This document shows, piece by piece, positions 24,864-34,697 of a stretch of 64,000 bases of DNA. Under the pieces are notes generated by a model. The model had not been told where the DNA came from and searched no databases. It saw only the letters and a program-made list of their open reading frames with translations. Origin of the DNA: Lachnospiraceae bacterium P6B14 (GTDB lineage Bacteria; Bacillota; Clostridia; Lachnospirales; Lachnospiraceae); the NCBI GenBank assembly GCA_000687695.1, contig JHWZ01000007.1, forward strand, positions 116,247-180,246. The letters are read 5' to 3'. Both the position numbers and the translations under genes were made by a program. Each line of letters starts with the position of its first letter. Position 1 is the stretch's first letter.

Positions 24864-26015
24864 CTAATACATTCTCGGCTCTCCTATAAACCACCTCGGA
24901 ACACGACTGGAAATACCACAAACAAACTCATAATTAAAGCTTCCGGCGAGGTTCGCGACCTCTTCTACCGACATCACTTTATTACCGGATTTTCCGATGA
25001 TCACTACTGCATCACCCTCCTTGACATCGGGTATATCAGTGACATCAATCATAAACTGATCCATACAGATTCTGCCGCATATCGGGGCATACTCTCCGTT
25101 TACAAGCACTCTTCCCTTGTTCGACAATGACCTTTTCATACCGTCCGCATATCCGACAGGAACGGTCGCGATCACGGATTCTCTCTCGGTCACAAAGGTT
25201 CCTCCGTAACTGATCGGAGTGCCTGAGGGAACTTTTTTCAAAAATGATATCTTGGAGATCCACTCGAGAGCCGGCTTCAACTCGATCGTGTCGTGTGTCA
25301 TCTCCTCAGACGGATACAGGCCGTAGGTCGAAATGCCCGAGCGGACGAAATCAAGTCCTGCATCAGGATACTGAAGAATACAAGCACTGTTAGAAGCGTG
25401 GCGATACCTGAAGGTAACCCCCTCGCTCTCAAGTCTGTCCACGAAATCCTTAAATATATTGAACTGCTCTTCGGCTGCATCCGTAGTTGCCTCGTCAGCT
25501 CTGGCAAAATGAGTAAATACACCCTCGAGTTCTATATTTGGCAGTGTCGAGATCTTTTTAATGATGGCGAGACTCTCGTCATCTGGTTGAAATCCGAGTC
25601 TGCCCATGCCGGTATCGATCTTTATGTGTATCTTTGCCTTTTTACCGATCATCGAAGCTATAGAGTCAAGCTGTTTCGCCATTTCGTATTCATAGACCGT
25701 CTGTGATATGTCGTGTCTGACCACATCCTCAAACCACTGTGTGCCCGTGAAGCCGAGAACGAGTATCATATTATCTATCCTGGCCGCTCTGAGCTTCAGT
25801 GCCTCCTCTATAACAGCGACTCCGAATCCGCAAACGAAATCAGACAGTGTTCTGGCAACCTGGATTGCGCCGTGTCCGTACGCATCCGCCTTGATGATCG
25901 CCATGAGACGAGTATCGGGATTCAGAAGCTTTTTCTCATCCAGAATATTTTTTCTGATCGCATCCAGATCTATACGCGCAAAACAACGGTCAAATCGTTT
26001 GTCATCGTAAAGCAT
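24864..26015 (-). CDS. alr: alanine racemase
   Basis: 383-aa PLP enzyme making D-alanine for peptidoglycan. The PLP lysine lies in AIIKADAYGHGA near residue 44. The second catalytic base, tyrosine, is in PISYGGTF near 270, and the C-terminal barrel ends normally at FIGEPRMY. Its start overlaps the 3' end of the upstream nnr gene by 14 bp, so the two are coupled. The nnr-alr pairing is common in Firmicutes. Confidence 0.96.
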   Translation of the reverse strand: MLYDDKRFDRCFARIDLDAIRKNILDEKKLLNPDTRLMAIIKADAYGHGAIQVARTLSDFVCGFGVAVIEEALKLRAARIDNMILVLGFTGTQWFEDVVRHDISQTVYEYEMAKQLDSIASMIGKKAKIHIKIDTGMGRLGFQPDDESLAIIKKISTLPNIELEGVFTHFARADEATTDAAEEQFNIFKDFVDRLESEGVTFRYRHASNSACILQYPDAGLDFVRSGISTYGLYPSEEMTHDTIELKPALEWISKISFLKKVPSGTPISYGGTFVTERESVIATVPVGYADGMKRSLSNKGRVLVNGEYAPICGRICMDQFMIDVTDIPDVKEGDAVVIIGKSGNKVMSVEEVANLAGSFNYEFVCGISSRVPRWFIGEPRMY

Positions 26016-27492
26016 TGTAAGTCTCCTCTCCTTCTCTTATAACCTCACCGATTCCTGTCAGAAGATCCGACGCCATCAGTGAATATCTGCTGAGCTTCTC
26101 TGCCATCACATCACCGGCCAGACCATGAATATAGACAGCAAGCTTCGCCGCGTCAAACGGCTCCATACCTTGCGCCAAAAAGCCTCCTATCACGCCGGCT
26201 AAAACATCTCCGGAGCCGCCTGTCGCCATTCCGTTATTCCCGGAAACATTTATATAACAGGAATGCCCGTCGGAAACGACCGTTCTTGCATCCTTGCAAA
26301 CTACTATACCATCGAGGTCCATGGCCGCATCATATGCTGCACTTACAGGGTTTTTCAGGATATCATCTACTTCTCTGCTCGTAAGATAACTCATCTCTTT
26401 CATGTGAGGAGTCACAACGAAGTTCTCGCTGAGCGTAGATGTAACATTTCTGGTTAGTCGTATACCATCACCGTCAATGACTGTAGGTACCGGTGAGTTC
26501 TCAACGATGTACTGAACCATCTCCTGGGCTTCCTTATCAAGACCCAGTCCGGGCCCGATCACGATGGCATCCGCCCAATCGGTCACCTCGGATAGCTCGT
26601 CTCTTTCAGAAAAAAGAACTTCGGGGCATTTTTCAAGAATAATCTCACGATTGATAGGTGGAGAAACGACTCTGACGAGTCCTGCCCCCGCTTTATAAGC
26701 GGCCTCGGCGCACAGACACGCCGCTCCGCACATGGATTCAGAACCGGCGATCACCAGAACATGGCCGTAATTACCTTTGTGAGTACGAGGCTTGCGCTCC
26801 GGCAAGAATGCCTTGATATCATCCGGCTCGTAGTAATAATACGGAGAACGGATCATAATCACGCTCTCTCTCGGAAAACCAATATCCGCTATGATAACTT
26901 CGCCCGCATACTGACAACCCGGATGAAGTATCAGACCGAGTTTGTTTACACCGAAAGTGATGGTAGTTGCAGCCTTCACCGCCACACCCATAACCTCACC
27001 GCAGCCGGCATTGATACCGGATGGTATATCAAGCGAATACACTATCGCGTCACTGTCATTAATATCATTTATTATCTGCTCATAGACATCCGTCACATCT
27101 CTCGACAGACCGATGCCGAAAATACCGTCAATGATGACATCAAACTGATTGTCACGAATCGAACTCATGGGGATAACCGGCACATGACAACCGACCGCAA
27201 TCTCCGTCTGTTTCCGGGTCTCGGCACTCATCGACTCCGGCTGACCCACGATACAAATGGCAGACTTATATCCCATTTCGTGCAATATTCGCGCAGTCGC
27301 AACGCCGTCGCCACCGTTGTTACCGGTACCGCACACAGCCAAAAATCTGGCATCACTGCTCTCCCGTTCCATAAGAACCTTCGCGGCAGTCATCGCAGCT
27401 CGCTCCATCAAAACAAGCGAGGGCATACCTACGACCTCGGTGGCATGCTCATCTATCTTTTTTGCATCCTGTCCGGTAAAAAGATATCGCAT
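26002..27492 (-). CDS. nnr: bifunctional NAD(P)HX epimerase / ADP-dependent NAD(P)HX dehydratase
   Basis: 496 aa from the ATG at 27492, chosen for GGAGGAG upstream and because MRYLFTGQDAKKIDEHA is the family's usual start. It repairs hydrated NADH and NADPH. The N-terminal epimerase domain (about 1-210) shows CGTGNNGGDG and DGIFGIGLSRDV. The C-terminal ribokinase-like dehydratase (about 215-490) shows KGNYGHVLVIAGS and the GGSGDVLAG nucleotide motif. It lies between rex and alr in one operon, consistent with redox-linked control. Confidence 0.95.
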   Translation of the reverse strand: MRYLFTGQDAKKIDEHATEVVGMPSLVLMERAAMTAAKVLMERESSDARFLAVCGTGNNGGDGVATARILHEMGYKSAICIVGQPESMSAETRKQTEIAVGCHVPVIPMSSIRDNQFDVIIDGIFGIGLSRDVTDVYEQIINDINDSDAIVYSLDIPSGINAGCGEVMGVAVKAATTITFGVNKLGLILHPGCQYAGEVIIADIGFPRESVIMIRSPYYYYEPDDIKAFLPERKPRTHKGNYGHVLVIAGSESMCGAACLCAEAAYKAGAGLVRVVSPPINREIILEKCPEVLFSERDELSEVTDWADAIVIGPGLGLDKEAQEMVQYIVENSPVPTVIDGDGIRLTRNVTSTLSENFVVTPHMKEMSYLTSREVDDILKNPVSAAYDAAMDLDGIVVCKDARTVVSDGHSCYINVSGNNGMATGGSGDVLAGVIGGFLAQGMEPFDAAKLAVYIHGLAGDVMAEKLSRYSLMASDLLTGIGEVIREGEETYNALR

Positions 27493-27534
27493 TTGACTCC
27501 TCCATAGATACAACTTAGTCCCGCATGATCAGAC

Positions 27535-28188
27535 TCAGTTGTCGCCCTCTATATCATTCAGCGCATATGACAACCTCATCAGAGACTCGGCCAGATGAAC
27601 GTTCTCAATCACGACCTCGGCATTTTTAAGTGTCTCTGACTGCAAAAGCTCACACGAGGTAAAGTTCCATATTCCCTTCACACCCAGCTCAACCACTCTC
27701 TCGGCAACCTCAAGGGCACCTGACTTCGACAGCGTCAGCGCCGCTATATCCGCAGGTGTGTCCGACAAAAAGTCAGGCAGGTCCTCCATAGAACGCACGA
27801 ACAGACCTCCGATGTTCTTTCCGTGCAGATCGTGGTCGCGGTCAAATATACCTACTATCTTGAAGCCTCTCTTTATAAAGCCCTGATAGTTGGCAAGAGC
27901 ACGCCCCAGGTTACCTGCACCTATGATGATCACTCGGTGGCGCTTGTCGATGCCCAGGATATGGCCGATCTCGTCCTTCAGACTCTCTACGTGATATCCG
28001 TAACCCTGCTGTCCGAACCCGCCGAAATTATTCAGGTCCTGTCGAATCTGCGAGGCGGTCACGTGCATCCTCTCTGACAGATCGGATGATGAGATGCGCT
28101 CCACGCCCTCGTCCATAAGTTCACTCAAATATCGATAATATCTGGGAAGCCGATGTATCACGGCCGGTGATATTTTTTTATCCGTCAC
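27535..28188 (-). CDS. rex: redox-sensing transcriptional repressor Rex
   Basis: 217-aa NADH-sensing repressor of fermentation and redox genes. The N-terminal winged helix (about 1-85) includes SSDLSERMHVTASQIRQDL. The Rossmann domain has IIIGAGNLGRALANY, and a C-terminal helix completes domain swapping. I choose the GTG at 28188 because GGAGG lies 8 bases upstream; a TTG five codons earlier overlaps that site. The promoter is at 28223-28251. nnr and alr follow. Confidence 0.95.
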   Translation of the reverse strand: MTDKKISPAVIHRLPRYYRYLSELMDEGVERISSSDLSERMHVTASQIRQDLNNFGGFGQQGYGYHVESLKDEIGHILGIDKRHRVIIIGAGNLGRALANYQGFIKRGFKIVGIFDRDHDLHGKNIGGLFVRSMEDLPDFLSDTPADIAALTLSKSGALEVAERVVELGVKGIWNFTSCELLQSETLKNAEVVIENVHLAESLMRLSYALNDIEGDN

Positions 28189-28222
28189 GGGGTAATCCTC
28201 CAACTTTTTTTCACTAAGCTAT

Positions 28223-28251
28223 AGTATACCAAATCTGAACCCAAGTCGCAA
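28223..28251 (-). promoter_or_regulatory. promoter of rex
   Basis: Minus strand TTGCGA (28246-28251), 17-bp spacer, TATACT (28223-28228) with an upstream TGG (extended -10). The start site falls about 30 bases before the GTG of rex. Confidence 0.75.
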
Positions 28252-28259
28252 GATAGTTA

Positions 28260-28288
28260 TTGCATTTTTTTGATGAATCGTGTAAACT
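28260..28288 (+). promoter_or_regulatory. promoter of the ABC-F gene
   Basis: Plus strand TTGCAT (28260-28265), 17-bp spacer, TAAACT (28283-28288). It lies back to back with the rex promoter, the two -35 boxes being only 8 bp apart. Confidence 0.65.
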
Positions 28289-28342
28289 AGTGCTGTTGTT
28301 CGTAAAAATAACAAGCAGTACGGTTTTCGGAGGTTTCTTACT

Positions 28343-30385
28343 ATGCTTTTGGCATGCGACCATCTGAATAAATACTATGGCGATCGCGCTATCCTGCGTG
28401 ATGCTTCTTTTAACGTGCAGGAAAAGCAAAAATACGCCCTCGTCGGTGTCAACGGTGTCGGAAAGACCACTCTCCTTCGAATACTAATGGACGAAGAAAA
28501 CTACGATGGCGGAAATATAACAAAGTCAAAGGACGCTACTATCGGATATCTTCCACAGCAACTCGGTTATCACTCAGACAAGTCAATATTTGATGAGCTT
28601 TATCAGGTACGAAGTGATATCCTTGAGCAGGAGGCAGAGTTACATCGACTCGAGGAGGCTATCGCTGCTACAGGCGGTGATGTTTCTGATGGAAATCCAT
28701 CAGTAAACGTGCCCGACGATGCATCTGATACATCATCTGATCAAAACGTTCTTCTAGAAAAATACCACCGACTCCAGACCGACTTTGAACTGAAGGACGG
28801 CTATGCATATAAAAGCCAGGTACTCGGTGTCATCAATGGTCTCGGCTTCGGCGATTCTATGGATCAGATCATAAATACGCTGTCAGGCGGACAGAAAACC
28901 AGAGTTGCTCTCGGAAAACTTCTTCTGACCAAACCTGACCTTTTGATACTCGACGAGCCAACAAACCACCTCGATATCACATCCGTACAGTGGTTAGAGT
29001 CTTATCTCTCATCATATCCCGGTGCTGTGCTAATCGTTTCACATGACAGATATTTCCTTGATCAGTTTGTAGAGAATGTTTGGGAGCTCGATGGCGGCAT
29101 ACTCAGATCCTTCAAAGGCAATTACACTGACTACATCGCTCAGAAAGAGATAATAAAGACATCATTAGTTCATGCATATGAAAAACAGCAGGCTGAGATA
29201 AAGCATCAGGAAGCTGTTATCACAAAGCTGAAACAATTCAATCGTGAGAAATCAATAAAGCGTGCCGAGTCGCGTGAAAAGATGTTAAATAAGATCGACA
29301 GACTTGAAAAACCTGTTGAGCACGAGCAGGCTATGAATCTTTCATTGGAGCCTGCCATCATCAGCGGCGAGGATGTGCTTTCATTTGACTCGCTTTCTAA
29401 AAGCTTTGATGACAATACACTATTTAGTGACACATCAGTAGAGATCAAGCGCGGTGAAAAGGTCGCCATCATCGGTGATAACGGAACCGGAAAAACAACA
29501 CTTTTAAAAATGATAAACGGCGTTGAGTCCATCACATCAGGATCGATCACTCTCGGTACAGGAGTCGAGGTTGGCTACTACGATCAGGAGCACGGTATCC
29601 TTCACGAGGACAAAACGATATTCGAAGAAATACAGGATACTTATCCGGATCTGAATAATACTGTGATCCGTAATACGTTGGCGGCATTTTTATTCCGTGG
29701 CGATGATGTATTCAAACTGATATCATCACTCAGCGGTGGAGAAAAAGGTCGCGTATCACTCGCAAAGCTGATGCTGTCGGAGGCAAATCTCCTGCTTCTC
29801 GACGAGCCCACAAACCACCTGGATATGATAAGCCGCGAGATACTCGAGAACGCTCTGAACTCATATACAGGAACCGTGATCTGCGTATCTCACGACAGAT
29901 ATTTTATTGACAGGATTGCAACAAGGATACTCGATCTGTCCGGCGGACATTTTTATGATTACAAGGGTAACTACACCTACTATCTTGAGAAGAAAGATAC
30001 GGTTATGGGAATTGATGATAGCCGGACGTCTGATAAACATTCAAATAAAACAAACCAATCAAACTCATCCGGATCAGCTGATTTTACAGCAAATACATCA
30101 AGCTCTACCGGCGAGAATAATAGTACTTCGTCAAAAGCTGACTGGCTGGCTGATAAGGAAAGACAGGCAGAACGCAGAAAGCTGGAAAGAGCTCTGGCTG
30201 ACGTTGAAGAAACAATAGAAAAGCTCGAGGCAGAGATAGCGGAAATAGATGAAAAGCTTTCTGATCCCGCAGTTGGAACCGATCTTCCTCTACTACAGGA
30301 ATTAAGTAAAAAAAGAGAGGCCGCTGATACATCTTTATCAGAGGCCATGTCCGAATGGGAAAATCTCATGGAAGCTTTGAAATAG
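28343..30385 (+). CDS. ABC-F family ATPase (ribosome-associated)
   Basis: 680 aa with two ABC domains and no membrane segments, so an ABC-F protein acting on ribosomes rather than a transporter. Domain 1: Walker A GVNGVGKTTLL, signature LSGGQKTRVALG, Walker B LLILDEPTNHLD. The ABC-F linker with its basic coiled coil lies at about 245-330 (KQFNREKSIKRAESREKM). Domain 2: GDNGTGKTTLL and LSGGEKGRVSL. A Ser/Asn-rich stretch (about 555-600) joins a C-terminal coiled coil, as in YdiF/Uup-type members. Domain 1 also has an acidic insert (SDGNPSVNVPDDASDTSSDQ). GGAGG precedes the ATG. Housekeeping factor or antibiotic protection cannot be told apart here. Confidence 0.93.
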   Translation: MLLACDHLNKYYGDRAILRDASFNVQEKQKYALVGVNGVGKTTLLRILMDEENYDGGNITKSKDATIGYLPQQLGYHSDKSIFDELYQVRSDILEQEAELHRLEEAIAATGGDVSDGNPSVNVPDDASDTSSDQNVLLEKYHRLQTDFELKDGYAYKSQVLGVINGLGFGDSMDQIINTLSGGQKTRVALGKLLLTKPDLLILDEPTNHLDITSVQWLESYLSSYPGAVLIVSHDRYFLDQFVENVWELDGGILRSFKGNYTDYIAQKEIIKTSLVHAYEKQQAEIKHQEAVITKLKQFNREKSIKRAESREKMLNKIDRLEKPVEHEQAMNLSLEPAIISGEDVLSFDSLSKSFDDNTLFSDTSVEIKRGEKVAIIGDNGTGKTTLLKMINGVESITSGSITLGTGVEVGYYDQEHGILHEDKTIFEEIQDTYPDLNNTVIRNTLAAFLFRGDDVFKLISSLSGGEKGRVSLAKLMLSEANLLLLDEPTNHLDMISREILENALNSYTGTVICVSHDRYFIDRIATRILDLSGGHFYDYKGNYTYYLEKKDTVMGIDDSRTSDKHSNKTNQSNSSGSADFTANTSSSTGENNSTSSKADWLADKERQAERRKLERALADVEETIEKLEAEIAEIDEKLSDPAVGTDLPLLQELSKKREAADTSLSEAMSEWENLMEALK

Positions 30386-31211
30386 ATTCCTTTACAAGCT
30401 TTTTAAAGCTTTCTGCTGATCTGTCTGCGGTCTCCTTGACCTCTTCGTGAGTAAGCGGTTTATCCGGAGTTCCACCTGCCATATTCGTGATGCAGGATAC
30501 TCCACAAACCTTCATGCCAAGGTGTTTTGCCGTGATAGCCTCAACAGCCGTGCTCATCCCGACAGCATCAGCACCGAAACCTCTGAACATCTCTATCTCA
30601 GCGATCGACTCATACTGAGGCCCCGTAGTCTGGAGATATACACCACTTCTTAATACTATTCCGAGATCCTTCGCTGTATCCTTGATCATCTCGACATATT
30701 CTCTGTCGTAGATATCGTTCATGGATGGAAATCTGACTCCCCACTCATCAACATTTTCTCCTATAAGTGGCGACGGAACAAATGAAGATATCTGATCCTT
30801 TATAACCATCAGGTCACCGGCATCAAAATAAGTATTGATCCCACCGGCCGCATTTGTTAAATAAAGAATCTTTGCTCCGAGTCCGGCCATCACGCGTACA
30901 GGGAGAACAACCTCCTGCATAGAATAGCCCTCGTAATAATGGACTCTTCCCTGCATGATAACGACCTTTGTTTCACCGATCTTTCCGAAAACAAATCTCC
31001 CCTTATGACCGGATACAGTGGACACAGGGAAGCCCTCGATATCATGATAATCTACGGAAGCCTCAGCATCGATCTCATCTGCGATAGCACCGAGACCACT
31101 TCCGAGTATCAGGGCAACGTCAGGCACGAAATCAGTAACTTTCCTGATTCTCTCTACACAATTATCTACCTGATTTTTAAGCTCTTTTCCGGATAACAAA
31201 TTAGCCTGCAT
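30366..31211 (-). CDS. punA: purine nucleoside phosphorylase
   Basis: 281-aa trimeric-type phosphorylase that splits purine nucleosides with phosphate for salvage. Motifs: ILGSGLGAIAD (phosphate site), MQGRVHYYEGYS, LYLTNAAGGIN, and the base-binding GPQYESIAEIEMFRGFGADAVG with VGMSTAVEAITA. I use the ATG at 31211; a TTG two codons earlier overlaps the stop of the upstream gene. The 3' end overlaps the convergent ABC-F gene by 20 bp. Confidence 0.94.
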   Translation of the reverse strand: MQANLLSGKELKNQVDNCVERIRKVTDFVPDVALILGSGLGAIADEIDAEASVDYHDIEGFPVSTVSGHKGRFVFGKIGETKVVIMQGRVHYYEGYSMQEVVLPVRVMAGLGAKILYLTNAAGGINTYFDAGDLMVIKDQISSFVPSPLIGENVDEWGVRFPSMNDIYDREYVEMIKDTAKDLGIVLRSGVYLQTTGPQYESIAEIEMFRGFGADAVGMSTAVEAITAKHLGMKVCGVSCITNMAGGTPDKPLTHEEVKETADRSAESFKKLVKESISKLP

Positions 31212-31213
31212 AA

Positions 31214-31558
31214 TCAAATACCAAACAAATAATGAATCTTTCCTGTTTTCATATGTATCTCACCGTAACCGACAGGGCTGCACGCACCGGTTGTACAGTC
31301 ATAGATGAAAAATACATGATATCCGGCCTCAGTTCCCTGATATTTAAAGGTGTACTTTGTTTTATCACCGTCTGCTTTGATTTTCTTTTTAAGCTTCTTT
31401 AAAGCTTGTTTTTTTGTAAGCTTAGTCGACTTTGCCAAAGAAGTAACCACTGTACTGCCTGAACCGATATTTACGGCCGGAGTAACTATCGGTGTTGCCA
31501 ACGCCAACGAAAGCGCACCTGCAACTACTACCACCTTGATCTTTTTACTGATTTTCAT
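31214..31558 (-). CDS. small secreted protein of unknown function
   Basis: 114 aa. The signal peptide is MKISKKIKVVVVAGALSLAL with cleavage near ATP. The mature part begins with a lysine-rich helix (LTKKQALKKLKKKIKADGD). It ends in a beta-rich section with two cysteines (IYDCTTGACSPVG), possibly a disulfide. The pattern resembles small PepSY-like lipocalin-sized domains, but I cannot assign one. AAGGAGG lies upstream. The stop is 2 bp from the phosphorylase ATG, so the two are coupled, an odd pairing. Confidence 0.75.
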   Translation of the reverse strand: MKISKKIKVVVVAGALSLALATPIVTPAVNIGSGSTVVTSLAKSTKLTKKQALKKLKKKIKADGDKTKYTFKYQGTEAGYHVFFIYDCTTGACSPVGYGEIHMKTGKIHYLFGI

Positions 31559-31600
31559 ATGATCGCCTCCTTCAAAAAGGTTAGTTTACTCTTAAGCTTT

Positions 31601-31629
31601 ATTATGCACCACTTTAAGGTGAATGTAAA
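31601..31629 (-). promoter_or_regulatory. promoter of the small secreted protein/phosphorylase operon
   Basis: Minus strand TTTACA (31624-31629), 17-bp spacer, CATAAT (31601-31606). Confidence 0.6.
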
Positions 31630-31683
31630 GCCTTTTTTCATGAATTTCAGTCAAAATGCACGAAAGGCATTTCATGTCCAAAC

Positions 31684-34600
31684 TTAGCCGAACAAATGAT
31701 ATCTCTCCTTCTGGCGATCGGTAAAATCGATATTTCCGACCATTTCTTCAGCCTTTTTCTTTATCTTGGCAGCCTCTAACAGAGGAAACTTATATAGAGT
31801 CTGCTCACCATCATAGGTTATTATCTCACCGTCAGGTGCGAGCGCTACATAATTTGGAATGACAGCCACAGGCTCACCGGAACCGTCCTTTTCATAGACA
31901 ACTCCGGTCTCGTATCCGAATGATTCCGTAGATTCTTTTCTACACCACACAACAAAATAATTCAGGTCTTCGGTTGTCTGAGCACCATAGACATTACCGT
32001 TTTCTGTTTTTAACTCGAGTGCCTTTTTCCAACTGTCCATATCATAGATTGATGTATAATCAACCAAGACAAACCTGTTATTCCCGAAGAATTGAACAGA
32101 ATGATTGTTGCCGGATTTTCCTTCGCAGACAATTTGATTTTTTCCCGCGTCATACATAAACAAACTGTCATTATTTGTCTTTCTGTATATGACCAAATCG
32201 CGTTTTTCATTTACAGCCTCAAAGCTGACATCCTTTATGGTCGCTTCTGTGCTCCCATCCTTAGAGTCGATTCTTATTGTGTTATCATTGTAATATATGA
32301 TTCTTTCATTTAAATTTATCGCAGACGTAAAGCCCGTAGGAATATCCGTTTCATCAGTAACCTTTCCGCCGGTCACATCGATGATTCTCATCTTACCATC
32401 CTTTGAAACATAAAGAGTCTTTCCGTCACTACTTAAATACATTGCATCTGACAAAGACTCACGATGCGACTGTGTTAAACGCATTACATCAAGGTTTATA
32501 AACTGATAATAATCATAATCATACAATGAAATATTGTTATTATCAGACAGTGAAAAGGATTTATTATCACCGTCTGTAATTCCCATGTCATTCATTTTTT
32601 TTGCATTGACATCCTCAAGGGTATCAGCATCAAACACAGCAAGTTTCTGGGAATTATCATAATACAATCCCAATAAAAACCTGTCACAATCCGTAAAAGC
32701 CGTATTCCAGTACGAAGGAATAACGCCACCGGTCACCTCTGAGATATCTGCATGTGTAACACCGGAATGATCGTCCGCGTTATTTTTCTTATATACGCGC
32801 ACACTTCGACCCCAATAGTCTCTGGTAGTCAAAATATTCTTGGATACACTCTCGACATAAACGGGTTCTCCTGAACCGTCAGGAGTGCTGATACTTCGTT
32901 TATCCGCCTCATCATAAACATAAACGGATCCATCACGACAGCTGACCGAAACCAACCCATCTCCTGTCTTCAATGTAGTTATCTGCGATGTAAATGAATG
33001 CTTCCAAATATTCTTTCCTTTTTCATCATTACAATCCACTTCGTATATCGTGTTATCCTGATAATAATAACACGTTTCACCTTTACCCAGGATCACATCG
33101 GAAACATCAAACTTTGTATTGCAAAGATATCTCTGCGCTCCTGTTTCAATCTCATACTGCACTATATGCTTTAGTCCGTCTTCCAAATCCGTCATCAAAA
33201 AACATATTCGATTTTCTCCGGAATATTGGACGTTTGAGCATGGCCCTTCCATCTCATAAACAGCATATTCACCTGATGAAAGATCAATAGTAACCACTCC
33301 GTATGTTTGCTCGGTATTTGCAGCAAGTATTACCTGTCCGCCTTTCTGATCGATCTGTCCCAGCTCGTAGTTCAGATCATTCCCGAGCTCGACATCAAGA
33401 GTCTTCTTTCCATCGTGATCATAACCGTAAAGCATTCCCTTCGCATAATCAATTGTAACGATAGCTGTATGATCTTTGGTTGCGTTCGGATTCTGTCTCA
33501 TGTCAACAGCATTTTCGGCTGTAAAAATCTCTTTGCCGGAAGCAATGTCAAGGCAGGTAAGTCCTTCATCGCCAAGATAATAAAGCTTTTCTCCATCAAA
33601 AGAAAATGTCGCACCTGTCGTTTGAGCACTGCAGCTGTTAAGATTTATAGGCGTTTCTTTTGATGAAAAAACTTCAGCAGCATCAGATATGCGTACAACA
33701 CTTACATAACGATCAAGCTGATCAACATTCTCTACATATTTTTCGATCAGTACATATCCCCCATCGGGACTTAACTGAGTTCGTGCATCAAAAGCTTCTT
33801 CCTCACTGTTTTTCGAAAAATACGCGTGATACCCGGCTGTATAATCATAAATGCCTGTAGCCTGTGTGAGTGACCTGAGGGCATCAGTAACATAGGGACG
33901 CTCCGGGTTGTCAAGATCAGTAGGAAGCGCTTTTAACGCAAGCTTTATCGCGGTCTGTTTGTCACCCTCTTTGTAAGCCTCATCAGCGTACTCAGCAAGA
34001 TAATAAGACTCTCCACGAAGCGTTTCCTGATTTGACTGCTCAAGAGCATCATAGGTCTCATTCAGCTGGATATTTTTCATGGTTATCACACCGAGTACGG
34101 ACACAAAAATAATAAGGGCCGAGCCAAGAATTGCAACCATTCTTTTCATACGGCGTTCGCGCTGACGGTTTCTCAGGTCATCGTAACCTACACCAAGTAA
34201 TGATGAGAAAAACCTGAAGCGCTCAATCTTAAGCTTTTTAAGAGAAGCACCCTCGGATTCGGCTCGGATATCAACAGCCAATGGCTCGATATGCACAAGC
34301 TTTCCGTCCTTTTCAACCTCTGTCAGTACTTTCGGAAATACATCATTCGGCTCACCGGAGATAAGGATTACAATAACCTTTTCTCTGCCGCGAAGTCTGA
34401 TAAAATACTCGATTTCCTCCATGCACCATGGGGATTCATTATAACGTTCCGAAACGATCGCGATAAGCCATTCCGATTCATCAAGAGAATCGCGTATAAC
34501 GGCGCTCAGATCGCTGGAGGCCTGAAGTTCTTCGGAATCACGAAAAACACGTCCCACGCGTTTTCTTCCGGTCTTGGCGGCGATCTTCGCGGGAACGTGG

Positions 34601-34686
34601 TATTTTTCTATTTCTTTTTGCACCTGCGCGGCGACCTTTTCATCCAGGCCGCCGTGCCTGTAGCTGACAAATGCCTCGAACTTCAT
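31684..34686 (-). CDS. membrane-anchored TIR domain / beta-propeller protein
   Basis: 1000 aa. Residues about 1-140 form a TIR domain: start FEAFVSYRHGG, box-2-like GRVFRDSEELQASSDL, and SPWCMEEIEYF, in which Glu91 is at the position of the NADase glutamate (Trp plus 4). A basic juxtamembrane stretch (RNRQRERRMKRM) and one membrane helix (about 182-203) follow. A short helical repeat comes next (ADEAYKEGDKQTAIKLALKAL, about 235-285). About 680 residues of beta-propeller/WD40-like repeats, predicted outside the cell, follow (CLDIASGKEIF, VSVSCRDGSVYVYD, YLSSDGKTLYVSKDGKM). AGAGGT precedes the ATG, 11 bp past the stop of the LRR protein gene. Role unknown: sensing across the membrane, or defence through NAD cleavage, is possible. 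Confidence 0.88.
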   Translation of the reverse strand: MKFEAFVSYRHGGLDEKVAAQVQKEIEKYHVPAKIAAKTGRKRVGRVFRDSEELQASSDLSAVIRDSLDESEWLIAIVSERYNESPWCMEEIEYFIRLRGREKVIVILISGEPNDVFPKVLTEVEKDGKLVHIEPLAVDIRAESEGASLKKLKIERFRFFSSLLGVGYDDLRNRQRERRMKRMVAILGSALIIFVSVLGVITMKNIQLNETYDALEQSNQETLRGESYYLAEYADEAYKEGDKQTAIKLALKALPTDLDNPERPYVTDALRSLTQATGIYDYTAGYHAYFSKNSEEEAFDARTQLSPDGGYVLIEKYVENVDQLDRYVSVVRISDAAEVFSSKETPINLNSCSAQTTGATFSFDGEKLYYLGDEGLTCLDIASGKEIFTAENAVDMRQNPNATKDHTAIVTIDYAKGMLYGYDHDGKKTLDVELGNDLNYELGQIDQKGGQVILAANTEQTYGVVTIDLSSGEYAVYEMEGPCSNVQYSGENRICFLMTDLEDGLKHIVQYEIETGAQRYLCNTKFDVSDVILGKGETCYYYQDNTIYEVDCNDEKGKNIWKHSFTSQITTLKTGDGLVSVSCRDGSVYVYDEADKRSISTPDGSGEPVYVESVSKNILTTRDYWGRSVRVYKKNNADDHSGVTHADISEVTGGVIPSYWNTAFTDCDRFLLGLYYDNSQKLAVFDADTLEDVNAKKMNDMGITDGDNKSFSLSDNNNISLYDYDYYQFINLDVMRLTQSHRESLSDAMYLSSDGKTLYVSKDGKMRIIDVTGGKVTDETDIPTGFTSAINLNERIIYYNDNTIRIDSKDGSTEATIKDVSFEAVNEKRDLVIYRKTNNDSLFMYDAGKNQIVCEGKSGNNHSVQFFGNNRFVLVDYTSIYDMDSWKKALELKTENGNVYGAQTTEDLNYFVVWCRKESTESFGYETGVVYEKDGSGEPVAVIPNYVALAPDGEIITYDGEQTLYKFPLLEAAKIKKKAEEMVGNIDFTDRQKERYHLFG

Positions 34687-34697
34687 AGTACCTCTTT

